From NCBI GenBank assembly GCA_965248675.1, contig CBDFJZ010000007.1:496001-560000 (forward strand): a stretch of DNA of 64,000 nucleotides. Reading direction: 5' to 3'. The notes under the pieces are model-generated. The model had not been told where the DNA came from. It saw only the letters and a list, made by a program, of their open reading frames with translations, and searched no databases. Below, piece after piece: positions 32,740 to 41,870 of the stretch; position 1 is the stretch's first letter; every line of letters begins with the position of its first letter. Source of the DNA: UBA6627 sp965248675. Lineage in GTDB: Bacteria > Chloroflexota > Dehalococcoidia > UBA2979. Position numbers and translations under genes: made by a program.

Positions 32740-33539
32740 CGTCTGGCGGGGCGCAGTACGCTACGGACTACACCGTCGACGAGCTGATCGTCGCCGCGAT
32801 CGCGCGCAGGTTCCGCGACGGGGAGCTGGTGCAGCAGGGCGGTGGCACAGCGCTCGCGATCGTGGCGGTGCTGCTCGCGCGCCTCACGGACGCGCCGAAC
32901 CTGAAGTACAACTACCTCACCTCGGTCGACCCGCAGTTCGACAGCGTCGGCGAACCTGGGCACTCGGCGCAGGCCGTGGCGGGCACGAGCCTGATGCCCT
33001 TCACGATCGATCAGATGGTGAGCATGTGCCTCCGTGGCAAGACGGACGTGTTCAGCACGATGCCAGCTCAGATCGACCGCTACGGGAACGTCAACGTCTC
33101 GCTGATCGGCGACCACCAGCAGCCGCGAGTGCGCTTCCCCGGCGGCTACGGCATCACGGACTGGCTCCTCTATGCGGGACGGGTGTTCGCCTTCGTTCCG
33201 CACCACACCACGCGCACCTTCGTCGAGCGCGTGGACTACGTCACCGGAATGGGCCACCTGCCGGGTGGTCTGCGCGAGCGCCAGCGCCTCGGCATCAGCG
33301 GGCGTGGCCCGGATCGGGTGTTCAGCAACCTCGCGGTGATGTCCTTTGATGACGAGAGCGGGCTGATGCGCCTCGAGAGCCTCCACCCCGGCGTGACGTT
33401 CGCCGAGCTGGAGGCGAACACCGGCTTCGCCCTCCCCGCCGCCGGGGACGTGGCCGAGACGGAACCGCCGACCGAGGAGCAAGTGGCGCTGATCCGAGAT
33501 CGCATCGACCCCCTGGGGCTGCGCAAGCACCGCTTCTGA
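32736..33539 (+). CDS. Class I CoA-transferase-like protein, subunit B (IpdB/GctB-like)
   Basis: This 267-residue beta subunit begins MTSGGAQYATDYTVDELIVA. The stretch VQQGGGTALAIVAVLLARLT followed by KYNYLTSVDPQ aligns with the region where true class I CoA-transferases have the catalytic Glu in an ESG or ENG motif. No Glu is present here. Later blocks SMCLRGKTDVFSTMPAQIDR, YGNVNVSLIGD and RFPGGYGITDWLLYAGRVFA are typical of the GctB/IpdB fold. Loss of the Glu suggests hydrolase or lyase activity of the IpdAB type. The ATG overlaps the subunit A stop. The complex is presumably an alpha2-beta2 heterotetramer. Confidence 0.82.
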   Translation: MTSGGAQYATDYTVDELIVAAIARRFRDGELVQQGGGTALAIVAVLLARLTDAPNLKYNYLTSVDPQFDSVGEPGHSAQAVAGTSLMPFTIDQMVSMCLRGKTDVFSTMPAQIDRYGNVNVSLIGDHQQPRVRFPGGYGITDWLLYAGRVFAFVPHHTTRTFVERVDYVTGMGHLPGGLRERQRLGISGRGPDRVFSNLAVMSFDDESGLMRLESLHPGVTFAELEANTGFALPAAGDVAETEPPTEEQVALIRDRIDPLGLRKHRF

Positions 33540-33716
33540 GCGCGCCTCGTCGGCCGAGAGGCGATGCACTCGGCGATCCCATCTCAGGATGCTGTTCATG
33601 CTCCACGGGCGTCAGCAGCAGGCCCTGATCGTGGCGGGGTGCTCAGGTGCGAAGTGTCGGCCGTCCGGCAGCGTTGCTCGTACGAGTCCAGTCACCGTCG
33701 TTGCGAGCTACCTTCG

Positions 33717-34940
33717 CTAGGCCTTCACTTCCTCCGGCGTTGACACCAGCACTCCCGCATCGAGGAGGCCCCTGATGTCGTCTTCGCTGAGCCCGAGGTC
33801 TTCCCTTAACACGTCGGCGGAGTGCTCTCCGTGCAAGGGCGCGCGGGTCAGCGGCACCTCGCTCGCGGACAGTCGCGGCGCCCATCCCAGGACCCGGATC
33901 TGGCCGTGTTCTGGATGGTCGAGCTCGTGGACGAAGCCACGCTCGAGCAGATGCCGGTCCTCGAACAGCTCCGTGGTGTCCTGGACGGCACCACAGGGGA
34001 CGCCGGCCTCGCCCAGCGTCTCGAAGACCTCGAACTTCGTTCGCTCGCTCATCCACGCCGCGATCTCCTCGCGCAGCGCCTCGGCGTTCACGAGGCGCAG
34101 CTCGTCGCTCGCGAAGCGAGGATCGGCGGTCAGCTCGGGCTGCCCGATCGTCACGCACAGCTTGTCCCACATCTGTTGAGTGACGCAGAGCAGCACGACG
34201 TAATCGTTCTCCCCGAACGGCTTGCAGGGGTAGATGCGCATGGTCGCGGAGCGGCCGCCTGCCGTCGCGACGCCGAATCGATCGCGCCGCGTCCCGGCCC
34301 AGCCCGCCGACGAGATCGGCGTGCGCATGAAGTACGTGAGCGCCTCCTGCATCGAGATCTCGATGAACTGACCCTCGCCCGTGCGCGAGCGCTGGATGTA
34401 GGCCGCTGAGATGGCGAGCGCCAGTTGCAACCCCGTGCCGGCGTCGCCCGTCATCGCTCCGGGGATCAGCGGCGATCGGCCGCTCTCCCCGGTCACGGAC
34501 ACCGCGCCACCCATCGCCTGAGCTACGGTGTCATAGGCCCGGTAGGACGCATACGGACCGCTGAGCCCGAAGCCCTTGAGCCGAGCGTAGATGATGCCCG
34601 GGTTCACCCGCTTCATCGCCTCGTAGCCGATGTCGAGCTTCTCCACGACGCCATAGGCGTAGTTCTCGACGAAGACGTCGTAGTGCGGGGCCATGCGCAA
34701 GAGCAGCTCGCGGCCGCGCGGGTCCGCGAGGTCGATCGCGATGCTTCGTTTGTTGCTGTTCCACTGAATAAAGTAGGGCGCATTCCCCTGGCCCGACTGG
34801 GCGTGGCGCCCCGGGTCCCCGATGCCCGGCGGCTCCACCTTCACCACGTCGGCGCCAAGCCACGCGAGCGCTTGCGTACACGAGGTGCCGGCCTCGTACT
34901 GGGTCATGTCCAGGATTCTCATTCCATCCAGAGCAGCCAT
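33717..34940 (-). CDS. CaiB/BaiF class III CoA-transferase
   Basis: This 407-residue class III CoA-transferase starts MAALDGMRILDMTQYEAGTS and contains WLGADVVKVEPPGIGDPGRH, SNKRSIAIDLADPRGREL and the putative catalytic Asp in PGAMTGDAGTGLQLALAI. The C-terminus has PLHGEHSADVLREDLGLSED, the usual family ending. The ATG at 34940 has a strong GGGGGAG ribosome site; the longer frame upstream overlaps the enolase-superfamily gene. It is on the same strand as and just downstream of that enzyme, so the two may share a transcript that acts on a CoA-activated hydroxy acid. The substrate is unknown. Confidence 0.9.
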   Translation of the reverse strand: MAALDGMRILDMTQYEAGTSCTQALAWLGADVVKVEPPGIGDPGRHAQSGQGNAPYFIQWNSNKRSIAIDLADPRGRELLLRMAPHYDVFVENYAYGVVEKLDIGYEAMKRVNPGIIYARLKGFGLSGPYASYRAYDTVAQAMGGAVSVTGESGRSPLIPGAMTGDAGTGLQLALAISAAYIQRSRTGEGQFIEISMQEALTYFMRTPISSAGWAGTRRDRFGVATAGGRSATMRIYPCKPFGENDYVVLLCVTQQMWDKLCVTIGQPELTADPRFASDELRLVNAEALREEIAAWMSERTKFEVFETLGEAGVPCGAVQDTTELFEDRHLLERGFVHELDHPEHGQIRVLGWAPRLSASEVPLTRAPLHGEHSADVLREDLGLSEDDIRGLLDAGVLVSTPEEVKA

Positions 34941-35046
34941 CGCGCTCCCCCCTCTCTTCCCGCGTTGGAAGCTCGCGCTCAGCCCCAGCGGGGCCGCATG
35001 ACGTTTGTGCCACCTCAGGCCGGAGCCGCAGCTGGGCGCCGCGTCC

Positions 35047-36165
35047 TCAGGCCGCGTCGTCGAGCCGGTACTGCTCGAGCTTCGCGTCGTCGAGCACGAT
35101 ACCGAGCCCGGGGCCGGACGGCAGCGCAACGCTGCCGGAGCCGATCTCCAACCGCGTCGTCGCCACCGTGTCGACCACCTTCAGCGGGCCCACGCACTCG
35201 AGACCCGGCACCACGTTTCGCGATGTCGCCCCCAGCATGATCTCCGCCATCGTGCTCAGATCGAGGCCGAAGCCGTGGCCCAGCACGACCGGGATGCCTG
35301 CCGCCTCGGCCGTCGCCAGCATGTGCGTGGCGCGCAGGAGACCGCCCGCCTGGTGTATGCCGAACTTCACGAAGTCCGCGCAGTCGGCCCTAATCACTCG
35401 CAGCAGGCTCTGGTGATCACTGATCGACTCGTCGGCCATCACGGGGATGCCGCCCTCGCGCCGCACCCGCGCCAGGCCTTCCAGATCGCCTTTCGGCGTC
35501 GGCTGCTCGAAGAACTGCATGTCGAATCGCCTGACCGCCTCGCAAAGCTCGAGCGCGGTGGCGGCGTCATATTGCTGGTTAGCGTCCATGCGCAGCTTCA
35601 TCGCGTCGCCGACCGCGTCGCGCACGGCCTCGACGCGATCCCGGTCCTGCTCGACCCCGCCGCCCACCTTGATCTTCGTGGACTGGAATCCGGCCTCGAG
35701 CCACCGCCGGGCCTCCGCCGCCGCCTCGTCCGGGGGCAGCTCCCCGATCCAGCCGTTCAAAAGCACCCGGTCCTCCACCGCGCCGCCGAGATAGTCGTAC
35801 AGCGCGATACCCAGCCGCCGGCACGTGAGCTCGATGCAGGCCAGCTCGACGGCGGCCACCGCGCCGGGCTGCGCCGGGGTGAGTCCCCGCGCAAGTTCGA
35901 AGATCCGATGGACGTTGGTCGGGTCCTCCCCGATCAGCGCCGGAGCGATGCGATCGCGGATCGCCGCCGCGAGCTCCGGACCGGTATTGGGCGAGCTGGA
36001 CATGCCCGGCGGGTCGATGCTGCTGATCCCGACCGCGCCGTCCGACGCGTGCAAGCGCACCACGAGGCACTTCGTCGTGCTCTTGGCGACGCCACCGCTC
36101 GTGAAGCTGCCGACCAACGGCATCGCCACCCCAAACACCTCGACCCGATCGACCTTCAGTGGCAT
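35047..36165 (-). CDS. Enolase-superfamily enzyme (mandelate racemase/muconate lactonizing family)
   Basis: This 372-residue TIM-barrel enzyme abstracts a proton alpha to a carboxylate. The catalytic Lys pair is in FQSTKIKVGG (KxK motif) near residue 165. Metal ligands follow as Asp in LRMDANQQY, Glu in QFFEQPTPKG and Asp/Glu in VMADESISD. The opposite-face Lys is in DFVKFGIHQAGG near 270. This KxK/K arrangement fits the muconate-cycloisomerase subgroup, which includes dipeptide epimerases, racemases and lactonizing enzymes. It starts MPLKVDRVEVFGVAMPLV with ATG at 36165. Expansion of this superfamily is a known feature of SAR202-type Chloroflexota genomes. The substrate is unknown. Confidence 0.87.
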   Translation of the reverse strand: MPLKVDRVEVFGVAMPLVGSFTSGGVAKSTTKCLVVRLHASDGAVGISSIDPPGMSSSPNTGPELAAAIRDRIAPALIGEDPTNVHRIFELARGLTPAQPGAVAAVELACIELTCRRLGIALYDYLGGAVEDRVLLNGWIGELPPDEAAAEARRWLEAGFQSTKIKVGGGVEQDRDRVEAVRDAVGDAMKLRMDANQQYDAATALELCEAVRRFDMQFFEQPTPKGDLEGLARVRREGGIPVMADESISDHQSLLRVIRADCADFVKFGIHQAGGLLRATHMLATAEAAGIPVVLGHGFGLDLSTMAEIMLGATSRNVVPGLECVGPLKVVDTVATTRLEIGSGSVALPSGPGLGIVLDDAKLEQYRLDDAA

Positions 36166-36631
36166 TCGAAAGCTCCTCTTGGATGGAAACGCAAGTAGAC
36201 GCTAAGCGTTGCCGGTGAGGACGAGCACCGCACCTAAATCCGCCGATCAGTCGAGCGTCCGCTCAGGGCGCGATAGTACGCGTCGCTTGCTGAGCCATGG
36301 CGAGCATACTGACGCGCTGCCGGGGGCAAGAATTGTCAAATGCTGAGTCGCCGGTTGATGCGATCACGTTCGTAGGAGCTAACGAGTCGAACGAGTGTTG
36401 GTGAATGTGTCACCCGGCTGTCCGCCGCCGTGACAGACGTCGCTGAGGGAGCCGCCGTTGAGGTCGTCGTCCCGACTCCCCTCGAGCAATGCGTCCAGTC
36501 ACACGTCGGCGGTGGCCTCGAAGGCGCGTTGGGCGACAACAACGGCCCGTGGCGAGATCAGCGGCCTCGCCGGCAAGCAACGGTGAGACGCGCGCGCGGC
36601 TCGGGGGACGAGGCAGCAGCCGGGACACGCG
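36166..36631. other. Intergenic stretch, no gene recognised
   Basis: About 465 bp between two minus-strand genes, upstream of the enolase-superfamily gene, where its promoter should lie. Only short, composition-driven open frames are present. I recognise no promoter consensus or RNA. Confidence 0.4.
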
Positions 36632-37738
36632 TTACTGCTGATCTGGCACCGAACCCTTCGCCATGTGAACGGAATACTGATGCGCCTTCATGACTGGCTC
36701 CCCGGATGACGTGGAGTAGTCCGTTCTCGAGGCGATCACAACGAACCGGCCGCGGGCCCCCTGTTTCTCGTAGATATCCGCCGGCCGGGTCTGGGCCGTG
36801 CACTTCTCGCCGAGGTGGAGCAGGCGGAAGATCTCGTAGTCCTGACCCGCGTTGAAGAAGACCGTCAGGTCGGGATGTAGCCGCGGTCGCTCGGCTTCTC
36901 TGGACCGGAGACGGGGGTCGCCCACGCTCCCTGTGGCGTTGGGATTCCGCTCGAGATCCGCTTCGAGCTGGTCCGGTAGGTTCGGCGGAACCTTGAACGC
37001 CTCCACGGGATAAACGTAGGGGGCGACGATCCCACCGAAACGTGTTTCCTTGGCGAATTCCTCGTCCCAGTACAAGGGATCGTGATCGGGGATCGCGTTC
37101 GCCATGCGTCGGAGACTGCTCTTGTCCACCTCGTCCCAGCATTCGACCTCCGATGAAGGAGGCATCGACATGTGTCGTTCGTAGTCCTCCGCCGAGACGT
37201 ACTGCGGGTCCAGAAGGGCTCTCCCCTTCGATAGCGGGCCAGCCCCGATCGGATCGTCAGCACCCGCCGGTGGTACGAACGGGTAGGGCACGACCTGCCC
37301 CTGTTGCCTCGGCAGCACCACCACCATATGGGCGGGCGTCGTCTCAACTCCGTGCTGGTTCCGGATCCCTCCGTCGAGCTCCACGAAGCCGAGCCCATCT
37401 GCTTCCCACGTACGTCTCACGCTGCCCCAGGTGGTGAGCACGTCACCCGGGAAGTGCATCTTGCTGTAGCGCGTCGAGATCCTCCACACCCACCCGTCGT
37501 GGCCAATCCAGTCCTTGCAGAGTTGGGCCAGGCAGTACTTCCGCCAGTTACCGTTGGCCACCACGTCCGGTAGCCCCCAGACATCGCGCGCGAACTCTTG
37601 ATCGTAGTGGAGTCGCTCCAGGTTCTCCTGGGCGATGTGCCAGCGAATGATGTGAGCCGTGGTCCACGGACCCTTGACGATCTCAGGTAACTCCTGGCCT
37701 ACCTGCACCGCGGAGAATGAGGGTGGCGTCGGTGGCAT
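36632..37738 (-). CDS. MaoC-like double hot-dog hydratase/dehydratase
   Basis: This 368-residue protein has two hot-dog-like halves. The N-terminal one (FSAVQVGQELPEIVKGPWTT onward) resembles the MaoC/FAS1-like dehydratase N-domain, with HIIRWHIAQENLERLHYDQEFA and MHFPGDVLTTWGSVRR. The second (SSEVECWDEVDKSSLRRM onward) includes HDPLYWDEEFAKETRFGGIVAP, the region that carries the Asp/His hydratase motif. Two-domain forms of this kind hydrate long or bulky enoyl-CoA esters, as in steroid or mesaconyl-CoA pathways. Start ATG 37738 follows GAGGA at about seven bases; the longer frame upstream is Arg-rich. An LLM oxidoreductase gene lies upstream on the same strand. Confidence 0.78.
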   Translation of the reverse strand: MPPTPPSFSAVQVGQELPEIVKGPWTTAHIIRWHIAQENLERLHYDQEFARDVWGLPDVVANGNWRKYCLAQLCKDWIGHDGWVWRISTRYSKMHFPGDVLTTWGSVRRTWEADGLGFVELDGGIRNQHGVETTPAHMVVVLPRQQGQVVPYPFVPPAGADDPIGAGPLSKGRALLDPQYVSAEDYERHMSMPPSSEVECWDEVDKSSLRRMANAIPDHDPLYWDEEFAKETRFGGIVAPYVYPVEAFKVPPNLPDQLEADLERNPNATGSVGDPRLRSREAERPRLHPDLTVFFNAGQDYEIFRLLHLGEKCTAQTRPADIYEKQGARGRFVVIASRTDYSTSSGEPVMKAHQYSVHMAKGSVPDQQ

Positions 37739-37966
37739 CGCGTTTCCTCTCGGTCCGGCGTGCGCTCGTGTCTGGAGAACCGCGACGCTTCCGCGGCGGC
37801 GGATGGCGCTCGCGTGACTGTAGAGCCGCTTCGCCTTCGCCGCGAGCCCGTTCTCACGACGGCCCCCACAGCCGTTCCTCCAGCGCTTCACCCAGAGTCG
37901 CCACACCGCGCGAGCGAAGCAGCGTTTCAGCGCGCGAATCGCCTCCCGGTGGCACCCGAGCCCCGT

Positions 37967-38938
37967 CTAGAGACCAGCGACCTCCGCGAAGGCGCGCAGC
38001 TCGCGCTCCACGTCGGCACCGCCGGTGCCGAAGATCACTCCGCTCGCGCCCGCGGCCTCGAGCTCGTCGAGCCTGGCGCGCAGCTCGTCGCGCGTGCCCG
38101 AAAAGGTCATCCGCGTCGCCAGGCCCGTGTCCACGAACTCGTCGTGGCCGTTCACGATCTGCAGGTTGTGGCCACGGTGCACGGACAGATGGCGGACGTG
38201 CTCCGGCACCCGCTCCACGCTCTCGAGCCACTGCGCGCCGTTCGGGAGCTCTCGCACGCTTGCGGGATCGCGCGCCCCGCGGCCGTGGTACGCGGTCGCC
38301 ACGAGCGGAGCGGTCGCAGCCCGCACCCGAGGGGTCTCCGCGTCCTCGTCGTCGTCCATCACCGTGCCGTTCACGGAGACGAGGCAAGTGTCGAATCCCG
38401 GCGTGGCTCCGCCGAGCGCGATCAGCCCGTCGGCGACCGCGCGCGCCAGTTGCCGCCCGCGCGGTCCCTGCGCCGCCAGGAGCAGCGGCACGCGCACCGG
38501 TCGCGGGGCGAGCCAGCCGTCGGTCGCGAGAATCTGCGCCATCCCCCCGTCGATGTCGACGGCCTCGCCCTGCAGCAGCCCACGGACCTGCTCGATGTGT
38601 CGCCGCACGTAGCTCAGCGTCAGGGGCGGCTTGCCAAGGCCTGAGCGTCCGGTGAAGCCGGTGCCGAAGCCGACCCGCAATCTCCCCGGCGCGAGGGCCT
38701 CGAGCGTCGCGATCGCTGAGGCCTGCGCGAGTGGGTGTCGGTAACTGGGGATGAGCACCGCGGGGCCGAAGCGGATGCGGCCGGTGGCCTCCGCCACGCG
38801 CGCCATGGTGACCCAGATGTCGTGTCCGAAGGCCGGCACCTCGGGGGTCCACACGCCTTGGTAGCCGATCTCCTCGGCGAGTCGCGCGTAGCGAACGGTG
38901 TCGGGGCCCGGTGGAAGCCGGAACGAGAACGTGAGCAC
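37967..38938 (-). CDS. LLM-class flavin- or F420-dependent oxidoreductase
   Basis: This 323-residue luciferase-like TIM-barrel protein starts MLTFSFRLPPGPDTVRYARL. It contains EEIGYQGVWTPEVP, RIRFGPAVLIPSYRHPLAQA, ALAPGRLRVGFGTGFTGRSG and a C-terminal FSGTRDELRARLDELEAAG. The pattern with GFGTGF and the short length is closest to F420-dependent or FMN-dependent LLM oxidoreductases. In contrast with the two LLM genes near 21-23 kb, this copy is intact. It precedes the MaoC-like gene on the same strand with a gap of about 230 bp. The substrate is unknown. Confidence 0.85.
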   Translation of the reverse strand: MLTFSFRLPPGPDTVRYARLAEEIGYQGVWTPEVPAFGHDIWVTMARVAEATGRIRFGPAVLIPSYRHPLAQASAIATLEALAPGRLRVGFGTGFTGRSGLGKPPLTLSYVRRHIEQVRGLLQGEAVDIDGGMAQILATDGWLAPRPVRVPLLLAAQGPRGRQLARAVADGLIALGGATPGFDTCLVSVNGTVMDDDEDAETPRVRAATAPLVATAYHGRGARDPASVRELPNGAQWLESVERVPEHVRHLSVHRGHNLQIVNGHDEFVDTGLATRMTFSGTRDELRARLDELEAAGASGVIFGTGGADVERELRAFAEVAGL

Positions 38939-39241
38939 TCAGACCTCCTCGAGCGCGCCGAGCGCGTTGCAGGGGGCGTCGGCGCCGAACGAATGATAGG
39001 CGGCTGTGGGACCAGGAACCCGATCACGCCACCGACAAGACTCCGACTACCCGAAAGCAACCTTGTCTGAGGACGAGTCAGTGGCTTAGTCGCGCTGGCG
39101 GTGCTCACGAGGACCAACTCGGGCGAGGACACGTCCCTACGACCGCTCGGCCGGTGAGGATGGCCTGAATCCAGGGAACCTTCAGCCGCCTCGCGAGTTC
39201 AGCGCTCGCTCAAGCGGGCAGTCGTCCGCGGTGTGTGGTGC
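38939..39241. other. Intergenic stretch, no gene recognised
   Basis: About 300 bp between the LLM oxidoreductase start and the MFS carrier stop, both on the minus strand. It should contain the LLM promoter, but no clear -35/-10 pair or hairpin terminator stands out. Confidence 0.35.
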
Positions 39242-40525
39242 TCACGAGCGGCGAACGCTCGGCTTCGGCATGCGGAGCGCGACCGCGAACAACGCGAGCG
39301 CTGCGCTGAAGGTGCCGAGGTACATCACGAGCGTCCATGTGTAGGCCCCGGTCGCGTCAAAGATCGCTCCCGCGATCGAAGGACTCAGGATCTGCCCGAT
39401 CGTCTCCACCACGACGACTGTGCCAAGCAGCGTGCCGAAGTAGCGAACGCCGAACGCCCTCGTGAGCAGCAGCGCGTCCATGATCGGCCCGGCGCTGCGG
39501 CCTGCGATCCACAGCACGAGAAAGATGCCGATGCCGGCACGTCCAGAATCCACGAGCAGCGCCACCATTGACCCCATCAGGATGACCGCGAGCGCCATGG
39601 AGATCACCTCGAAGTGAGCCATGCGGTCGGCGAACCAGCTCAACGGAACCCGCGTCACGATGCTGGCGCCCGCCGAGAGCGACACGATCGCCGTCGCTGA
39701 CTGCCGCGAGACACCGACCGACTCGAAGAACGGGATCTGGTGGACCATCAATCCGAAAACGCCGAAGAAGAAGAAGCTCAGGGCCGCCGCCAGCACCCAG
39801 AAGAGCGGCGTCCGCAGGGCCACGCTCGGCGGAACGCCGAAGTCCCCGCTCGGCGGCGGGTCACCGACCTCCTGGATGCGACCGTCGACGACTTGGCCGA
39901 CGTCTGCGGGGGAATCACGAACGAGCAGAACAGCGATCGGGAGGAAGACCGCAGCGACGACCAGACCGGAGAGCGCAAACGCGCCGCGCCAGTCGTAGCG
40001 GTCAATGAGCACCCCCATCACCGGCAGGAACAGCAAGCCGCCCAGGGAGAAACCTGTGCCGAAGATCCCCAGCGCGATCCCGCGGTGTCGGTCGAACCAT
40101 CGCGAGATCAGGGCCTGGAACGGGATAAAGAACATGAGCTGACGGAAGAGCGCGTTCACGGAAGAGTAGAGGTACCACTGCCAGAGCGAACCGGTGCTCG
40201 CGAGCAAGAAATAGCTCGCCGCCGTGAAGATCGTGCCAACAACAATCGCCGAACGCGGTCCTCGTAGGTCGATCCAGCGGCCCACCACGGGACCCGACGC
40301 GCCGGCGACGATGAAGGAGATCGAAAACCCGAGCGAGACTTCGGTGCGCGACCACCCGAATTCCGATTCGAGGGGATCGAAATACAATCCGTAGGCCCAG
40401 AACGAGACGCCGCTACCGACGGCCATCGCCACGACCGAGGCGGCCAAAATCCACCAACCGCGATACAGCCCGCGACCGGGTTTCGCGGCACCGACGAAGG
40501 CTGGGCCGGCCGTGTCGGACTTCAC
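39242..40525 (-). CDS. MFS transporter (oxalate/formate- or monocarboxylate-type)
   Basis: This 427-residue carrier has about 12 hydrophobic segments. The first is GWWILAASVVAMAVGSGVSF and the last includes WTLVMYLGTFSAALALFAVA. The loop GRWIDLRGPRS between segments 2 and 3 matches the MFS signature, and the central loop VVDGRIQEVGDPPPSG separates the two six-helix halves. The GWW...AYG...PL..EFGWSR pattern at the N-terminus is typical of the OFA/MCT-like group that moves organic acids. GTG at 40525 was chosen because GAGG lies upstream and the longer frame adds a hydrophilic tail. It probably imports substrates for the surrounding acid-degrading genes. Confidence 0.85.
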   Translation of the reverse strand: MKSDTAGPAFVGAAKPGRGLYRGWWILAASVVAMAVGSGVSFWAYGLYFDPLESEFGWSRTEVSLGFSISFIVAGASGPVVGRWIDLRGPRSAIVVGTIFTAASYFLLASTGSLWQWYLYSSVNALFRQLMFFIPFQALISRWFDRHRGIALGIFGTGFSLGGLLFLPVMGVLIDRYDWRGAFALSGLVVAAVFLPIAVLLVRDSPADVGQVVDGRIQEVGDPPPSGDFGVPPSVALRTPLFWVLAAALSFFFFGVFGLMVHQIPFFESVGVSRQSATAIVSLSAGASIVTRVPLSWFADRMAHFEVISMALAVILMGSMVALLVDSGRAGIGIFLVLWIAGRSAGPIMDALLLTRAFGVRYFGTLLGTVVVVETIGQILSPSIAGAIFDATGAYTWTLVMYLGTFSAALALFAVALRMPKPSVRRS

Positions 40526-40934
40526 GATCCCCGCCTCGCCGAGCTCCCTCAATCTGATGAGATGTGCCCGGAGGCGGCTTCCTTGGCCCTCAGTTGCCCG
40601 CTGCTGCACATCGCGACGGGCGTCGTGCGCGATGGTAGCCGACGTGACCTCGATCTCGTCGCGATCCGTCGATCGTGAGCGTCAGCCGTGGCCACCCGGA
40701 CGCGGTTTTCGAGGACTCTGCCGGCTCCTCGCTCCGCTGATGAAGCAGCGACGACCCTCCGCCCCTGACCTGGATGGTGTGCTAGTGTCCCTCCCCGGTG
40801 TCGGGCTAGTAGTCGGCGGCGGCGTGCGTGGGATAGCGCGGCCCGAGACGAGGCCGTCGCAATCGTTCCGGCCGCTGGTATCGGCTCAGCCGATCCCATG
40901 AGCCCTTATCGCCTGACGTTGGAGGTTGAATCAC
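40526..40934. other. Divergent intergenic stretch
   Basis: About 410 bp between divergent genes (MFS carrier to the left, aldolase to the right). Only the aldolase ribosome site (GGAGG near 40920) is clear. No gene or RNA is recognised. Confidence 0.4.
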
Positions 40935-41684
40935 ATGAACGCTGCGAAGGATGCATTGAGGTCGGGGAAAACCGTGATCGGGGCATCTGCCTCCGTGAAC
41001 AGTGACGTCGGCTTCCTCGCCGGCTCAGGCTACGACTTCCTTCTCTTCGATACCCAACACTCTCCCGTCGAGATCAAGCAGCTACGACCACAGCTGCAGG
41101 CCATGAGCGCCAAGGCGGCTGTCCCCATCATCAGGGTGGGTGAGAACCGGGCAGATCAGATCTGTTACGCGCTGGACATCGGTGCCAGGGGGATCATCGT
41201 ACCCATGGTCAACACCAGGGAAGAGGCCGCCGACATGGTCAAGTGGTGCAAATACCCCTTCGATGGCGTGAGAAGCTCAGCTGGGATGAGGGGCGAGTGG
41301 GGCGAGTTCGATGGCTACCGTGAGTACATGGACCACGTGAACGAGCATCTGCTGATTATCCCCATGATTGAGACCGTCGAAGCTCTGGACAATATCGAGG
41401 ACATCCTGAGCGTTCCTGGGATTGACGTCCTGCTGGTTGGACCGTCTGACCTATCGATCAACCTTGATGTTGCATTGGACTATTCCAACCCTAAGTACCA
41501 GGAGGCCCTCGACAAGATTGCTGGCGCCTGCGCTAACGCCGGCGTGGTTCCTGGTATGTACTTCATCCCTCCGGGCCTCGAGGCCGGTGACTTCGTGGCG
41601 AACGGATTCCGATTCTTCACACTCCCATGGGATCGATGGGCAGTTGACGGCATCCAGAAGGGCCTGGCGAGCGTTCGAGGGTGA
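40935..41684 (+). CDS. HpcH/HpaI-family aldolase/citrate lyase
   Basis: This 249-residue class II TIM-barrel aldolase cleaves 4-hydroxy-2-oxo acids. Recognisable parts are FLLFDTQHSPVEIKQL, IIRVGENRADQICYALDIGA, GARGIIVPMVN, the metal-ligand Glu in IIPMIETVEALDNI and the Asp in VLLVGPSDLSIN. The ATG at 40935 follows GGAGG at nine bases; a TTG nine bases earlier is less likely. By eye its base composition, under 60% GC with many A- and T-ending codons, is clearly lower than the genes on either side. That suggests recent transfer. It would yield pyruvate or glyoxylate-type products from keto acids made by the neighbouring pathways. Confidence 0.88.
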   Translation: MNAAKDALRSGKTVIGASASVNSDVGFLAGSGYDFLLFDTQHSPVEIKQLRPQLQAMSAKAAVPIIRVGENRADQICYALDIGARGIIVPMVNTREEAADMVKWCKYPFDGVRSSAGMRGEWGEFDGYREYMDHVNEHLLIIPMIETVEALDNIEDILSVPGIDVLLVGPSDLSINLDVALDYSNPKYQEALDKIAGACANAGVVPGMYFIPPGLEAGDFVANGFRFFTLPWDRWAVDGIQKGLASVRG

Positions 41685-41870
41685 TGGCCTACCGCTGCGC
41701 CCTCAGCGGCATGCCGTCCGAGCCGGTCCCACTCCGACACTATGGAAGCCGCGTGTGAACGCGATCAGGTTGGAGTGCTCGGTCAGGCAGGTGGGGCGCT
41801 GTTCGGTGCGCCTTCTCGGCGGGCGCGACTACCTGTCCAGCTGGCCGCTAACGGGACGACAGACCCACTC

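Noticed and set aside
33540..33716. Possible RNA or terminator between convergent CoA-transferase genes
   Set aside because: No stem of more than a few base pairs followed by a U-rich run, and no tRNA-like arms.
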